This document shows positions 11,701 to 23,145 of a stretch of 64,000 nt of DNA, piece after piece (position 1 is the first letter of the stretch; each line of letters opens with the position of its first letter). The stretch covers positions 59,954,001-60,018,000 of the forward strand of contig CM034546.1 in NCBI GenBank assembly GCA_020055645.1, given 5' to 3'. Origin of the DNA: Tomocerus qinae. Lineage: Eukaryota > Arthropoda > Collembola > Entomobryomorpha > Tomoceridae. Both the position numbers and the translations under genes were made by a program. A model generated the notes under the pieces. That model ran no database searches. It saw only the letters and a program-made list of their open reading frames with translations, and was not told the origin of the DNA.

Positions 11701-14700
11701 TGACCTTACCACTACAGATATTCCTCTCAGTTAGTCTGAGAGAGCCATTATATCTTTCCCAGTCTATCATACACATATATATACCTGACGGTGCTAATAA
11801 TGAGACTGTTAGGTATTTCTAGAATATTATTTTCAACTCACATTATTTTTCATAGATAGTAATACATAAACGTATTTTGATGTACTTGTTATACAGGAAA
11901 GAATCGTCTCGAATCGAATGCAGAACTGGCAATACAAAAAGGAAAGGAAAGTGGCACGTGATTGTGAAATTTGACCAAAGAGATAGAATTTATGAACCGG
12001 GATTTACTTATGTGGACAATCCAGAGGTATTTTTTGAAAAGGTACGCAGTGTTTACTTCTGGAATTGATCATTGTAAAAATAAAATTTAGTTTAGTAATT
12101 TCGCTTACTTTATTTTTAGGAAAACCCCGTTCGTGGTATTCCAGCTGGTGGAATCAATATAACAGTAGAGGGCAGAAATTTCGACGTTGTTCAAGAATCG
12201 TACTTATATGTTGTCTATAATGACACCAAATACATAAGTGTAAATTATAGACACCAATTTTTATGTCTAGTAGAGCAACTAATTATATATCTAGTACAAA
12301 TAGTTCATAGTTTATTTTAATTTATAGTTTCATTTGTCATGTACAGCGGTGCAATATCTCCGGGAGTGAAAGAATGTTTTGCTTTTCACCAACTTTTGAC
12401 GTTACCCCAAACTTTTCGGATGCTGAAGCCAAAAATGGCTATCTAACACTGCCGTATGGCTTCATTCTAGACACAATATTTTATCCTGTACTTAGTTTAT
12501 CACAAGAAAACCCCCAATTTATTTTGTTTCCTAATCCTGAATATCATCAGTTTGAAGAGAAAACAAAGAAGTACAAAAGTGACTACCTGACAATTAATGT
12601 AAGTGGATTGTTTTACCAGAAAAAAAATGCTCTACGTGTTAATTTGCCGAAATAAAATATTAAAACGCTTTCATTTATTATATCAGGGAAGGAATTTAAA
12701 TCTCGCTTCGGATGAATCAAATGTAGTAGTTCTAATTGGGAACAGCACTTGTAATGTAACATCGCTGTCCAAGAACCAGTTGACATGTAAACCTCCAACT
12801 GTTCAACCTCCAGACGTTAGGGAAGACGGTCGAGTCGACCAATCAAAGCCACCCACAGTTATGGTTAGTCAATAGATGCAAGGTAGTACAAAGTGTGGAG
12901 TCGTAAAGAATATTTTACCTCGCAGTCTCACGTTCTGCTTATAACGTTATTTGTTATAGGTAAAAGTTGGAAGGAATCTCACTTATATCATTGGCCGCCT
13001 AAGCTATGATCATGGATCAGTAGCCCAGTTTTCTCAGAAAATAATGTACGCCATGTTTGCTGGCGGCTGTGTTCTTATTTTGGGCTTTATTATTACTCTG
13101 CTCGCATACCGCCGAAAATCGACGGAGAATAATCGTGTTCTTAAAAATATGCAAGAACAAGTGGGCGTGCTTGAACTAAGAGTTGCTGATGAACACAAAG
13201 AAGGTATACCTATGCAATACATCAATTCGCCATATTTTCAATGTTATTTATAGGAAGTTCTTAAGAGCCAAAGCATCCGCTAAATATACCTTTGAAAGCA
13301 GACACATCTAGCTGCAACAGTTATGAAAATCTTGGACACCACTTTGAGAGCCAGCTGCTCAGGCCTCTAATTCATATTAGGGGTCGAGATTTTAGCCACT
13401 ATAATGAATAGTGTGAATTTTGAACAGGCACTTTAAATGGTTTTTAAATGGTTGGCTTTACTTTAAAAAATTGACGAAATCTTTAGTCGACAATCATTTA
13501 AAAAAAGAACAACAGAAAATATTGCCTTGAAATATAAAAATATATATCTCGAAGCACGGAAAAACAGAGGGTGAAAGGTCCTTTTTTTGTAGACCGGAAA
13601 GTCAAAGTAAAATGTAGCCGAAGGTTGGGGGACATAACATTACAACATAACATAACAGTTTACAGTTATCAAGGAGTAGGACTCCGGTAACATGCGGGTA
13701 ACCATATACGTCACCTGTTTAATACATACCGGGCAACAGACATGAAAAACCGAATTAAAAAATTTTAAAATTCGGTATCTTTTATGTCTGTTGTCCGGTA
13801 TGCATTAAACAGGTGACGTATATGGTTACCCGCATGTTATCGTAGACCTACTCCTTGATAACTATAAACTGTACGTTATGTCCCCCAACCTTCGTCTACA
13901 TTTTACTTTGACTTTCGGGTCTAGAAAAGAAGGACCTTTCACCCACTGTTTTTCCGTGTCTCGAAGTATAACCTTTCAAGCCTTTCTTCTGTAGAACGGC
14001 GACATTGTACTAGTATGACCGTTCCATGTCAGGTTATACTAGGATAACCGACAACCGTGGTTTCATAACTGTTTCATTCTTAAATACATTACAAATCATG
14101 CGTTAATAAGACCACTGTCAATCATAGGTTATTATACATAATATGCTACTATTTTATAATATGATTATAAATTTGTTCAAAAACTTATCTTGATTTGTAT
14201 ATGAATGAATCAAATTAAGAATTATGAGTAGATAAGAAAGGGTAGATTCTTTAAAGAAGGGGCTAAGTGAGACAGTCTGACAGGCCTCAATGAATGCAAT
14301 TAATTCTTAATTATTATTTAGATATTAAATCTCCATTATTATTATTATATCATTAATATCTAAATATTACTCAATCTATTCATGTTATATTGTATAATCT
14401 ACGATTCACAATTGTGCTTTTACGGTCCTTATAGACGTTTCCCATAATTCCAGGATAACACAGACATGTATTGGAGTCATTTCAATATCTATTCATGTTA
14501 ATTTGGTGGGAAACCTTTATTTTATCACAATTTTTTTTAAATTAATACACTTAATATCGTTAAGTGAGGAGGGATAATTTTAACGCAAAAATTATGCAAC
14601 ATTAAATACTACTTTATACTGTACTATTGATTTAAGGTATATTTGTGTATATTGCTTTGCTCCCGCTCAAAAAAGATATTACATACTTAATGTCAACGGG

Positions 14701-17700
14701 TACAATTGACCATTTCTACAAAAATCCATCCTCAATAATCTTTAAAAATTATGATATAAGAGTAAATACATAAGAGACCATGCAGGCTCGGAACAAAATG
14801 TCCCAGCCAAAGTTGTTACTTTCAGATTCTAATCTACTTAGTGATATGAAAAAAACAATTTCAGGATTTTTTTTGAAAACCCGCCGTTTTTAGATTATGG
14901 CGGTTTTCCGCCTTATGTCGTTCATCTATGATTCATTTCTAAACTACTTGACCGATTTACATGAAACCGGCGCCATTCTGCTCGCAAACGCTTTCATCAC
15001 ATGGCCCCTTTTTTAGTTTTTAAATTTTTTATCAAAACTTTGAAAAATCTTTCGAAAAATTTGGAAAAAAAATTTTTTTGGACGTTTTTGTTAGAATCAT
15101 TATTAAATGCGACAAAAACGCTAATTCTGACCAAAAACTCAATAATTAGGGTGTATATATCAAAAATAAAGCCATTAAAATGAATGAATGAAAACCACTA
15201 TTGAGTTTTTGGTCGGAACTAGCGTTTTTATCGCATTTAATAACAATTCTAACAAAAACGTCCAAAAATTTTTTTTCGAAATTTTTCAAAATTTTTTTCA
15301 AAATTTTGAAACAAATTTGAAAAACTAAAAAAAGGGCCATGTAATGAAAGCGTTTGCGAGCAGAATGGCGCCGGTTTCATGAAAATCGGTCAAGTAGTTT
15401 AGAAATGAATCATAGATGAACGACATAAGGCGGAAAACCGCCATAATCTAAAAACGGCGGGTTTTCAAAAAAAATCCTGAAATTGCTTTTTTCATATCAC
15501 TAAGTAGATTGGAATCTGAAAGTAACAACTTTGGCTGTGACATTTTGTTCCGAGCCTGCATGGTCTCTTATGTATTTACTCATAATGGTAAGTAAAGTAA
15601 AAAATTAAACATTATCTGCTGCTACTCGTTAAAAATCAATTAATATGCAGTTACCTATTATGAATAATTAAATAGCTGGCATGACCAAACTAATGTAAAA
15701 TATATAATTTGATTCCGAATTTTGAAAACTTATTGTAATATATTAACTACAATATAAACATATTGTATGTCGTATACATTTATTTATATTTCGAACTTTA
15801 ATATTTTTTATTAGCCCCATATAACGTCCATACATTTACTGTCATCTCTTAACTGTCATTTGTAGATACAATGGACAACGAAATGAGAGAAATTTATATG
15901 CTACTAAATGGAAAGGCAAGCAAAGAAAGACGAGACTTTGAAGACCGTGAATCTACTTTTGAACCAGCAGAATATATTTTCGACGATAAATATGAAATCC
16001 AAAAGCATTCATTTATAATTGGTAAGCAAACATTCAATTGGTAGTTGTGATGTTGTGAATAGCATACTGTAGTTTCAAATTAATTTGTTGGAAACTTAAG
16101 ATCGAAACTTGGTGCTCGGGAAAGGTGAATTTGGAGAAGTGTACAAAGGAACCCTCCACGGAATTGAAGGTAGCGTGGCTTTTAAATCTGCACGTCCAAG
16201 TGGCAGTCTTCTGTACTTAAAGGCGTTGGTGTCCGAAGTCAAGATACATATGCACATTGGACATCATAAAAATTTAGTTTTACTTTTGGGAGTCTATAGA
16301 AGAGAAATAAAGTCAGGTAAGTAAAGTTTAAACAACTGTAGATTATTCTAATTTCTTTAGATTTAAATGGTACTATATTTATTAGGTGTCTTCTATGTTG
16401 CCATGGAGTTTTGTGAATTCGGGTCTTTACAATCTTTTTTAAACAAAAATAAACCATTGTTTTTGGAATGCCCGTTTTTAAAATCGAAAAACAATATAAG
16501 CACGTCTTTGGATTATCAAGCTAAAAACAATTGGTAAAAGATAATAATACATAACACTAAATATATATCAAAAATTGATATTGAAAATTTATAATTTTTG
16601 AGAATAATGTAATGCTTGTTTTTATCATGTATTATAATGTAATGAGGACAGCAACCTGCTCAAAGATAAATTATTGTTTCCCTGCTCCATAACCAGCTTA
16701 CTAAAATGGTCCGGGCAAATTGCAAATGCTATGGAATATCTTGGCACAAAAAATGTTAGTAAATGATTTTTAAAAGTTTGAATTTATTGACTTATGGAGT
16801 TAAGTTAGAGATAGTTAGTTAGTTTACTATTTATTTAGTCATTATTATTACTACTATTAAAAAAGAAAGTCATTTTGTGTATACTTCATGTATGTCTGTC
16901 TTTCTGTATCTATCTACCGAGAATCAACAAAGTAGAACCCCCACGATCACGATCCCTACATGGGTAGGGTAACAATCTAACCTAAAATAAACTAACTCAA
17001 CTTGTCCATGCACCGCCACTGTAAGGTGTATTTTGTCAACCCCTTGTCCATCTGTCTCAGAGCTTCTCCTTGCATCAATAAATTCCGCCAAAAATTTTGA
17101 TTGAAGTAAATTTGTTGAATTCCTTCTAGGATTTTGAAATAATGTCTGTATAGTATTCATTTCCATTTCCGTAATTCATTTTACTGTATTTCCAAAGGTG
17201 GTGCATTCGGATTTGGCGACAAGGAACGTTTTGCTGAATTCGAACGGTGACGCGAAAGTGACTGACTTCGGTCTGAGTCGGCAGACTTACAATTATTCGG
17301 AATATGTCAAGACAGCCAAAGATCCTTTACCTTGGCGTTGGTTGGCAATCGAGTGTCTCCAAAACAATACATTTTCATCGAAATCGGATGTCTGGGCATA
17401 TGGAATAACTTTGTGGGAAATTTATTCTTTGGGTAGAATTCCCTACCCTGGAATTTCGCCCACATTAGAATTTGTGGAGTTGTTGGAGAAGGGGTTAAAG
17501 AATCCTCATCCCAAATATGCATCCAATGAAATGTATGTAATATATTATATAGCTAATTAAATGATCGCATATAGTACATATGGGGCATTTCGGAGCACTC
17601 ATAGGGCTGTAATATGTAACTTTAATTTACTATTTTGGACTCGAATTTTTATGCACAACTTTCACTTACCCGTGTTTTTTTACGTCACTATTTCACTTAA

Positions 17701-18732
17701 ATACGCTGTGTATGTAAAAGAGTGCAACGTAATAGGTGTTTTTCAGAAGTAGAAATGCTTAAAGGTTTTCAGAAATTGAAATCAGTATTTATTGTCAAAT
17801 TTTAAGACAAGGGGCCAACTAACGTACTTAGGTATTATTGTTCCAAAGCAACTTTCTCCCAGTCATTAGAAAGACAATTTTTTATACAATAGAGTTATCT
17901 TCAGCGAGAACTTGGAGCAGAGAACATCCACATGTGAGGTACAACCGCACTATATATAAACCTGGGAGGTAATTTATGACCGTACCTGGGTATACATTTA
18001 CTATAGGGATAAAATTCAAAGCAAGAAAAAAATTTCGGTGGGGCACAAATTTTAGCGATATTTTTCCGTTATTATTTTTTCCTCGCTGCTGCGGCCTTGT
18101 TCAAGGCAACGGTAGCTAAAGCACCAAATATCATCCGTGTTTTATACTTTAGTGCAACTAACAATATCTTTTAATGTTTAATTTACTCGCGTCTTCGCAG
18201 CGATTATCTACTAAAACATTATTTGTAATATTTTTGACATTTATGTGGTGACATTGATATTTTGAGTCAAATCTGTTTTTCTAATTTTGAAAATTCGTTG
18301 GTTGATTTTAGCTTAAATCAGCCAATGACATCAGTGTCATTAAGAAAGGTTACGTGGTTGCCACGCACAGGTCTTATGTTCTAAGTCTAATATCGGTTAA
18401 CCTGGGAATCAATGACGTCTTAGTGTCGTCGTAAATTTAATCATTTTTGTTATAGATATAGCGTGATGATGCGTTGTTGGAATTTAAACCCCGACGACCG
18501 TCCAAGTTTTTCTTCAATGAAAAAGATTTTTGAGTACGCGGTATTAAACGGGATGGACAACATTAGCGAGAAGGTATTGTATTACGTATCCATGCAAAAA
18601 TAGAAACATTTACTATATTGACTATGACCCATCACAATTAATACTACTCTTCTGTTTTTAAAGGTTCTGACACAGGAAAACTTAAATGATATTGCCATAC
18701 AATTGGCCTTAACAGATTATACTGTAATATAA
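5738..18732 (+). CDS. Receptor gene 1: Sema-PSI-IPT plexin ectodomain, single TM, tyrosine kinase
   Basis: Predicted from 24 exons with consistent GT-AG sites and phases: 5738-6250, 7658-8275, 8370-8552, 8636-8764, 8846-8946, 9044-9182, 9270-9435, 9512-9729, 9851-9979, 10299-10407, 10494-10753, 10844-11163, 11897-12041, 12120-12239, 12347-12598, 12687-12863, 12960-13203, 15866-16021, 16101-16316, 16386-16533, 16652-16754, 17198-17532, 18456-18573, 18664-18732. They give about 1655 residues: signal peptide, Sema (to about 480), three PSI domains, IPT repeats, one TM helix (about 1222-1244), the start of the plexin juxtamembrane region, then a tyrosine kinase (about 1327-1640). The plexin GAP domain is absent. 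The layout matches MET/RON by design, but the ectodomain is plexin-like with three PSI domains. It should be a surface receptor signalling by tyrosine phosphorylation; the ligand is unknown (semaphorins are the family precedent). The TM-to-kinase splice is inferred from phase and needs a transcript. Confidence 0.82.
8846..12863 (+). other. PSI and IPT ectodomain of receptor gene 1 (exons 5-16)
   Basis: PSI1 (exons 5-6) has CSEYPSCNECVEAGDPYCGW. PSI2 (exon 8) has TCTSCVTSAFPCDWC. PSI3 (exon 11) has NCGMC and CGWCQ. IPT repeats follow: RSFHPSSGPWEGGTNVTIEG (exon 11), INPSRGPIGGGTRLTIFGEH (exon 12), a third with GIPAGGINITVEGRN (exon 14), and a fourth with CNVTSLSKNQLTC (exon 16). Order and motifs follow plexins closely. 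Exon 10 (10299-10407) is 102 nt shorter than its counterpart in gene 2, an in-frame loss of 34 codons. Confidence 0.88.
10037..10263. mobile_element. hAT-like MITE in an intron of receptor gene 1
   Basis: The element starts with CAGGG and ends with CCCTG. It is flanked by a perfect 8 bp target-site duplication, ATTGCAGT (10029-10036 and 10264-10271), the size typical of hAT elements. An inner inverted pair CAGGGCCGCAGC / GCTGCGGCCCTG is also visible. It lies just before exon 10 and leaves the splice acceptor intact. Related copies occur at 48368-48494 and, decayed, near 18017-18105. Confidence 0.8.
12960..13203 (+). other. Plexin transmembrane exon of receptor gene 1
   Basis: This phase 0 to phase 1 exon encodes the last extracellular strand (VKVGRNLTYIIGRLSYD), one hydrophobic helix (MYAMFAGGCVLILGFIITLL), a basic stop-transfer (AYRRKS), and the coiled-coil-like plexin juxtamembrane start (LKNMQEQVGVLELRVADEHKE). 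In plexins the next exon would begin the GAP region. Here the phase-1 donor at 13204 matches the phase-1 acceptor of the kinase exon at 15866. Confidence 0.85.
13370..14750 (+). pseudogene. Relics of the last two adhesion-GPCR 7TM exons inside gene 1
   Basis: Two stretches align with 7TM exons of receptor gene 2. Bases about 13370-13530 match 38260-38410 (intron end and start of the TM6-TM7 exon), sharing for example AATATTGCCTTGAA with AATATTGCTTTGAA. Bases about 14560-14750 match 38540-38718, including the TM7 end GIFVYI in place of GIFVFIF and the MSTGTI in place of MSTEII. The exon end ATAATG followed by GTAAGT lies beyond the foldback element, at 15582-15592. Stops and two insertions destroy the reading frame. 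In gene 1 this is now intron sequence. Confidence 0.8.
13548..13967. mobile_element. 420 bp foldback element inside the 7TM relic
   Basis: Two arms of about 200 bp are inverted copies of each other, for example GGTGACGTATATGGTTACCC against its complement, separated by a short AT-rich loop near 13760. It sits directly after the conserved part of the TM6-TM7 relic, so it probably inserted into that former exon. No coding capacity. Confidence 0.85.
14760..15581. mobile_element. 820 bp foldback element splitting the last 7TM exon relic
   Basis: The ends GAGTAAATACATAAGAGACC and its complement face each other, and inverted homology extends through almost the whole element to a loop near 15170. 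ATAA lies on both sides and may be the target duplication. The flanks together rebuild the end of the former last 7TM exon, with its splice donor GTAAGT at 15587 just outside the element. Confidence 0.88.
15866..18732 (+). other. Tyrosine kinase domain of receptor gene 1 (exons 18-24)
   Basis: Seven exons encode a receptor-type tyrosine kinase. The glycine loop is LGKGEFGEV (about 1332-1340), the ATP-binding Lys is in VAFK (about 1355), and the helix C Glu is in SEVKIH. A kinase insert of about 50 residues follows SLQSFL. The catalytic loop reads HSDLATRN (Asp about 1487), with Ser where HRD has Arg. DFG is at about 1505, the activation loop has three tyrosines in TYNYSEYVK, and LPWRWLAIEC replaces the usual APE region. 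The tail ends YTVI. All residues needed for phosphotransfer are present. The split insert recalls PDGFR/VEGFR-like kinases, but subfamily placement needs a tree. Confidence 0.9.
18017..18105. mobile_element. Decayed copy of the CAGGGCCGCAGC MITE family
   Basis: The stretch AAGAAAAAAATTTCGG followed by an AT-rich core and CGCTGCTGCGGCCTTG resembles the element at 10037-10263. It lies in the intron before exon 23 of receptor gene 1. Confidence 0.6.
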
Positions 18733-19584
18733 ATTAAGTATATTCAAATGAAACATTTTCTTCAAAATTTATAAATCTTTAAAAAAGGTATGACATACCC
18801 AACATTGATAATTGTACTATAATGAAACATTTCACCAATTTCTAAATGCTGAAGATGATTTAGACTTCCATAATTTACATAGTTTAATAATGCAATAAGA
18901 TTAAGGGCTTTGATAATTAATGAATAGTCTGTATTTCATTAAAATAATCATGTAAAATATTTTTGTGACGGTTTTGTGATTCCTGCTCTGTAGTGTGGGC
19001 TGCGACTTGGAAAATATAGCGCAATAAATAAATATCTGCCAATCTATGTAATTAATGGTTTCATTATTGCTATGTACCATAATATATTTGAAATACACTG
19101 TGTCGACCTGCATCCCTGTATGACGGTTTTGGATGGCTGCAGGTTTAATGGGAATAAATGTCCCAACATGAAAAAATAGATAAACCGGTTTTAAAGTAAA
19201 CTGAAAGCATAATATACCAAACATGGGGTCATATAAAAATAGGTACTGTCAAATAAAATATTGCTAAGCAAGGTTTCAAGAAGAAAAACAAAAGTTAGGT
19301 TCCTCCCGTTTTCCCAAATGACTTAATGGGTGAGAAATTATTATCTACAGTATAACACATTAAAAATTACTGATGGGAATTACCACGTACAAACAATGTG
19401 GGGCTATTTTACTAAAGGCTAATTGAAAATCGACAAGAAGAGTAGCTCAAGAGGTTAGCATTTTACACAACAGTACACAAAGCATCTCTTTATCAAAACA
19501 AATTCCACAAAAAGTCATGGTTGGTTTGGACATACTAAATGGTAGTCATGCGTATTTATAAAAACAAATAATTCGTACTGAAAG

Positions 19585-19925
19585 TAATTTGCAGATACAT
19601 CTGGAGACTCACAGTACGTCCCAATTATATCGACATATAAGAGAGCACATAATAATAGCGAAAGTTCCTATATGAAGAAAATTCATTTTAGTGTAATCTC
19701 TACTTTAAGACTTTTGCTTGCCAAATCTATTTAACTGCACACATCAATTACCTCAGCAAAGAAAGACCTTATAAATGTAATTTCTGGTCTGGTGTTTTAT
19801 ATTCTGGGAATGATTTAAATCGTCATATTCTAATCCACGCCGATGAAAAGCATTTCCGGTGCAATCTTTGCCTTGTGTCTTATGTACAAAAGAGAAGGTT
19901 TAAATGTCCATAGTAAGATAATTCA
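19585..19925 (+). pseudogene. C2H2 zinc-finger relic
   Basis: Short pieces read as fingers, including a RPYKCNFWSG...LNRHILIHADEKHF stretch in which the second Cys is lost, then RCNLCL. It resembles the last fingers of the gene at 23146-24582 (CNFCSSVFYF...LYRHIRIH). Stops and shifts break the frame. The downstream flank also matches, so this is a decayed paralogue. Confidence 0.75.
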
Positions 19926-20885
19926 CAATCATTTATCGTTTGCAAATATAAAATTAGTGAAATTATTGATGGCTTCATTGACTTCTACAATTAGACAATC
20001 TAATGTAGACTCTCCCAATTTATTGACGATTGAAGTCAGGCAGACGTCTATTGTAAATTGACTTTGTATTTTGTAAATGTTTGAAAACTTTTAATTTTAT
20101 ATTTCTGTAATTAAAATTGTTTTTAAACATTTAATCAAATTGTTAAAAGCCATTTTGTAAAATTGAAATGTAAGAAAGCATATGCCTTAAGGTCATTTTA
20201 TTCTGTATGAGTAAATTATATAACGTGTTATTATTACTTATTTGCTGTTTAGTATACACTGATGCTCTTTGTATATCACAATATCTGTACATTAGAAAAA
20301 GAAAGCATTGTTTGCTACTGACCTTACAATATTAAAAGGTTTGCCATGAGACACAGTGATAAGATTTCAATGTATGAATTAGAAAAGAATTTAAATAACA
20401 AATAAAATAAACAAGCGAAATTTTCAATAAGGTGAAAATAAGTGATTTTGAAGTATCATCGATAAACTTCTTACCACTGATAGTGCTATATCCATTGTTA
20501 ATTCTTTCGATAAAGAAAATCTTCTCCGAAAGTTGTCAAAGAAACTTGGGATAGTACCACGGGATCCAATAATTATATTATAATATATAGTAAAACTATA
20601 TTTCATGCAACCAAAACAAATTAAGAAGTGGGTATCATTTTAGTGTAAGATTAAGGGAGATTTAGAGCTTATATTTTTGATGTTTATGTTCACTTTTTGG
20701 ATAACAGATACCTTAAATAGTTAATATTATATGGTTAAATGGTTAAGCTCCCGAAGAGATTTAATAAGAGCATAAATTATATTACTGTATGGTACTATAG
20801 TATTATACTAGTATAGAATGGATGGTGTAATCATTTAGTTCAATGTATGTATGTATTATTTATGTTATTTATGCGTATGTATATT

Positions 20886-21090
20886 ATGGTTCCGCTGCCA
20901 CATTAATCAGAGTTAATCTCTTTGTATTCGAAAGACAATGGATCATATTATTATTATGTTGCATTACAATGGGCCTCCCACGTTGATTTGCTCGACTCGA
21001 AGTTTGCGCTGAAGGTAATCCTTTGTATTTCAGCATATGATCCATTGTCTTTCGAATACAATGAGATTAATGTGGCAGCGGAACCATAAT
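20886..21090. mobile_element. 206 bp palindromic MITE
   Basis: Ends TTATGGTTCCGCTGCCACAT and its inverted complement enclose a central AT-rich and CTCGA-rich stretch. Arms are about 65 bp with small gaps, including TCGAAAGACAATGGATCATA on the left and its complement on the right. It interrupts sequence otherwise shared with 25150-25250. Confidence 0.85.
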
Positions 21091-21539
21091 GCATTATATC
21101 ACCTCATTGACCTCATTTGAAAGTTCAGCACAAACTGGACGGCTAATATACGCTAAGGAGTGGTGTTACAGTTTTATAATATAATAGTTGAGATTTTATA
21201 AGAAAGCAGTGTATTTTAGGATAATATAAGGTTTCATAATTTTCAACATATAAAATACCATACCTATTTTTTTCTGAATGAACAGTAGACAAATATAACT
21301 GTAACAAACATAATTGTTACGAAGATTCGAAGGAAAGAAGAATTCTATAGTTAAAATAGCTTTGTTGATTTAAACCAACACACGCAGCCGTTATAAGTAA
21401 AGTCATAAAATCCATGATAACAAGATCATAAAAGGACCCAAATATGCTTGCTTATGTACTAACTTCTGGAATACTGTATAAGGATATTTTAGATGACTGT
21501 AAAGTCATTCTGCTTTATTGTTTACTGTAATTGGTAACC

Positions 21540-21785
21540 AAGGACGTATTTAGGGATGGGCTTTACGGGCTGAAGCCCCCCCCCCCCGAAATCCAAGAAA
21601 AAGGGAGTTTTTTTCTCAAAATAGCAAAAAATTTCGCGCTCCGCGCGATTATTTGCCATTTTAAGGCAGTTTTTGACTCATTTTCTTCAAAAAATGGCAA
21701 AAATTTTCGCGCTACGCGCGAATATATATACTTAAAATATCTATTGGAAATCTAGCCCCCTCCGAAACTCAGTTCTGCATACGTG
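21540..21785. mobile_element. Probable MITE with poly-C tract and GACGTATTTAGG end
   Basis: It begins GGACGTATTTAGGGATGGGC and contains a C13-like run followed by GAAATCCAAG. The inner part has repeated TTTCGCGCT motifs around CGCG. Similar ends occur at 42996-43144. Boundaries are approximate and no target duplication was established. Confidence 0.45.
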
Positions 21786-22029
21786 CTTGTTGGTAACGTT
21801 AGTTGTACTTAAACTAAGAAGCAAGTTTTGACTGTTATAACGTATAATATATTACATCTTGTTTAGGTCCAGGGATCAAATAATATTAAACAAAACATTT
21901 TACAGACCGCTGCGCTCCCACTACTCAGAAAATATATCCATGGTGAACAAAAGAAATTAAAGGATAATAGATTCTGAGTCATCCAGATTCAAATACTATA
22001 AAGCGGGAAGTGCACATAATTATCAGAGC

Positions 22030-22250
22030 AGAGGTATAAGAATGAAGAAAGAAATTTTTAAGTGCAATCTGTGCGAAGAATCATTTTCTCTTAAAGAAAA
22101 TTCGAAGATGTTGTTAAAATTCACAATAAAGAAAATCCATAAATGTATCCCTTTTGACAAATCATTTCTTTAACTAGAATGGCTAAAAGTACATTTGGAA
22201 AACCATTAGAAAAATATCTTGTCGTGTGATTTGTGTGCCCGAAACCGAAC
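22030..22250 (+). pseudogene. C2H2 zinc-finger relic (N-terminal finger)
   Basis: A piece reading KKEIFKCNLCEESFSLKEN is followed by decayed sequence with KIHKCIPFDKSF. It resembles the second and third fingers of the intact gene at 55338-56351. Stops follow at once. A related decayed stretch occurs at 25980-26330. Confidence 0.6.
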
Positions 22251-23145
22251 ACCGAATTAAACACCTTGAATTCGATATCTCAAGGGTCGTACATATAGCC
22301 CTATCGTTCTATAGTGTGTGCAAAAAGTCATTTCACATTTAAAGAAGATAATTTCAGAATAGGAAATTCAGATTTCATTTGAGTAAGGATGCCGTAGCGA
22401 AGAAAACTTTTTTATGCAAAATTGCAAAATGTCTGCATGAACTATTTGACTCGTGTATTCAGAAATTGATCGTCTGAATCGCCTTTAATTTGTGAAGTCA
22501 CACAATATAGATGATCCAGGTAATAAAAAATAATATTAATTACAATATTGCGTTATGAAATGGAGTGTAAAAGCAGTTTTGCTAGACATTGTTTTTATTT
22601 AAAAATCAGTAAAAATTAAGCTAAGACGTTTAAATGAAAACGATTTTACTATTTTATACGATAAGAATTTCATGTACTCTATTATTGTGTAATGGCTACA
22701 GAATTCATAGAAAGGTGTAAATTATTTTCGTTAATACTTGTGACGTAGATTTTATTTATTTGCGATATTGCAACAAAATAAATTGAGGCATTATTCTCGT
22801 GTATGCTATCCCGATCGATTGAGTTTAAACTTCATTTAAGCTAAACATGAAAATAATTAGTATTATACAATTTTATTATGAAACCCTAGAGACGAAATCT
22901 AATTTAGTTACGCAAAAGTGACCTGTTAAAGTTTGCCATAGCTGCATGCAGTTAATTTTAATATTTTTCTTCATTGAACTGAATATAAGTTTACCGTATT
23001 AAAAGAATGGCAATGACCTTAATATGTACGCGTTTATTTTAGGACAAATGGAATTTCAATACAAATAAAAGATTGAAATTGCATTTGTTATCATCATTTT
23101 CAGGAAAAGGAAAGCAGAATTAGAAAAGGGCGATATAACGACAAG

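Larger units (their letters stand above)
18733..23145. other. Region between receptor gene 1 and the first zinc-finger gene
   Basis: No intact gene is seen. It holds two zinc-finger relics (19585-19925, 22030-22250), a 206 bp palindromic MITE (20886-21090) and a G/C-tract MITE (about 21540-21785). Bases about 19745-21400 resemble 24300-25560, which follow the zinc-finger gene, so this is a second decayed copy of that 3' region. Confidence 0.6.
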
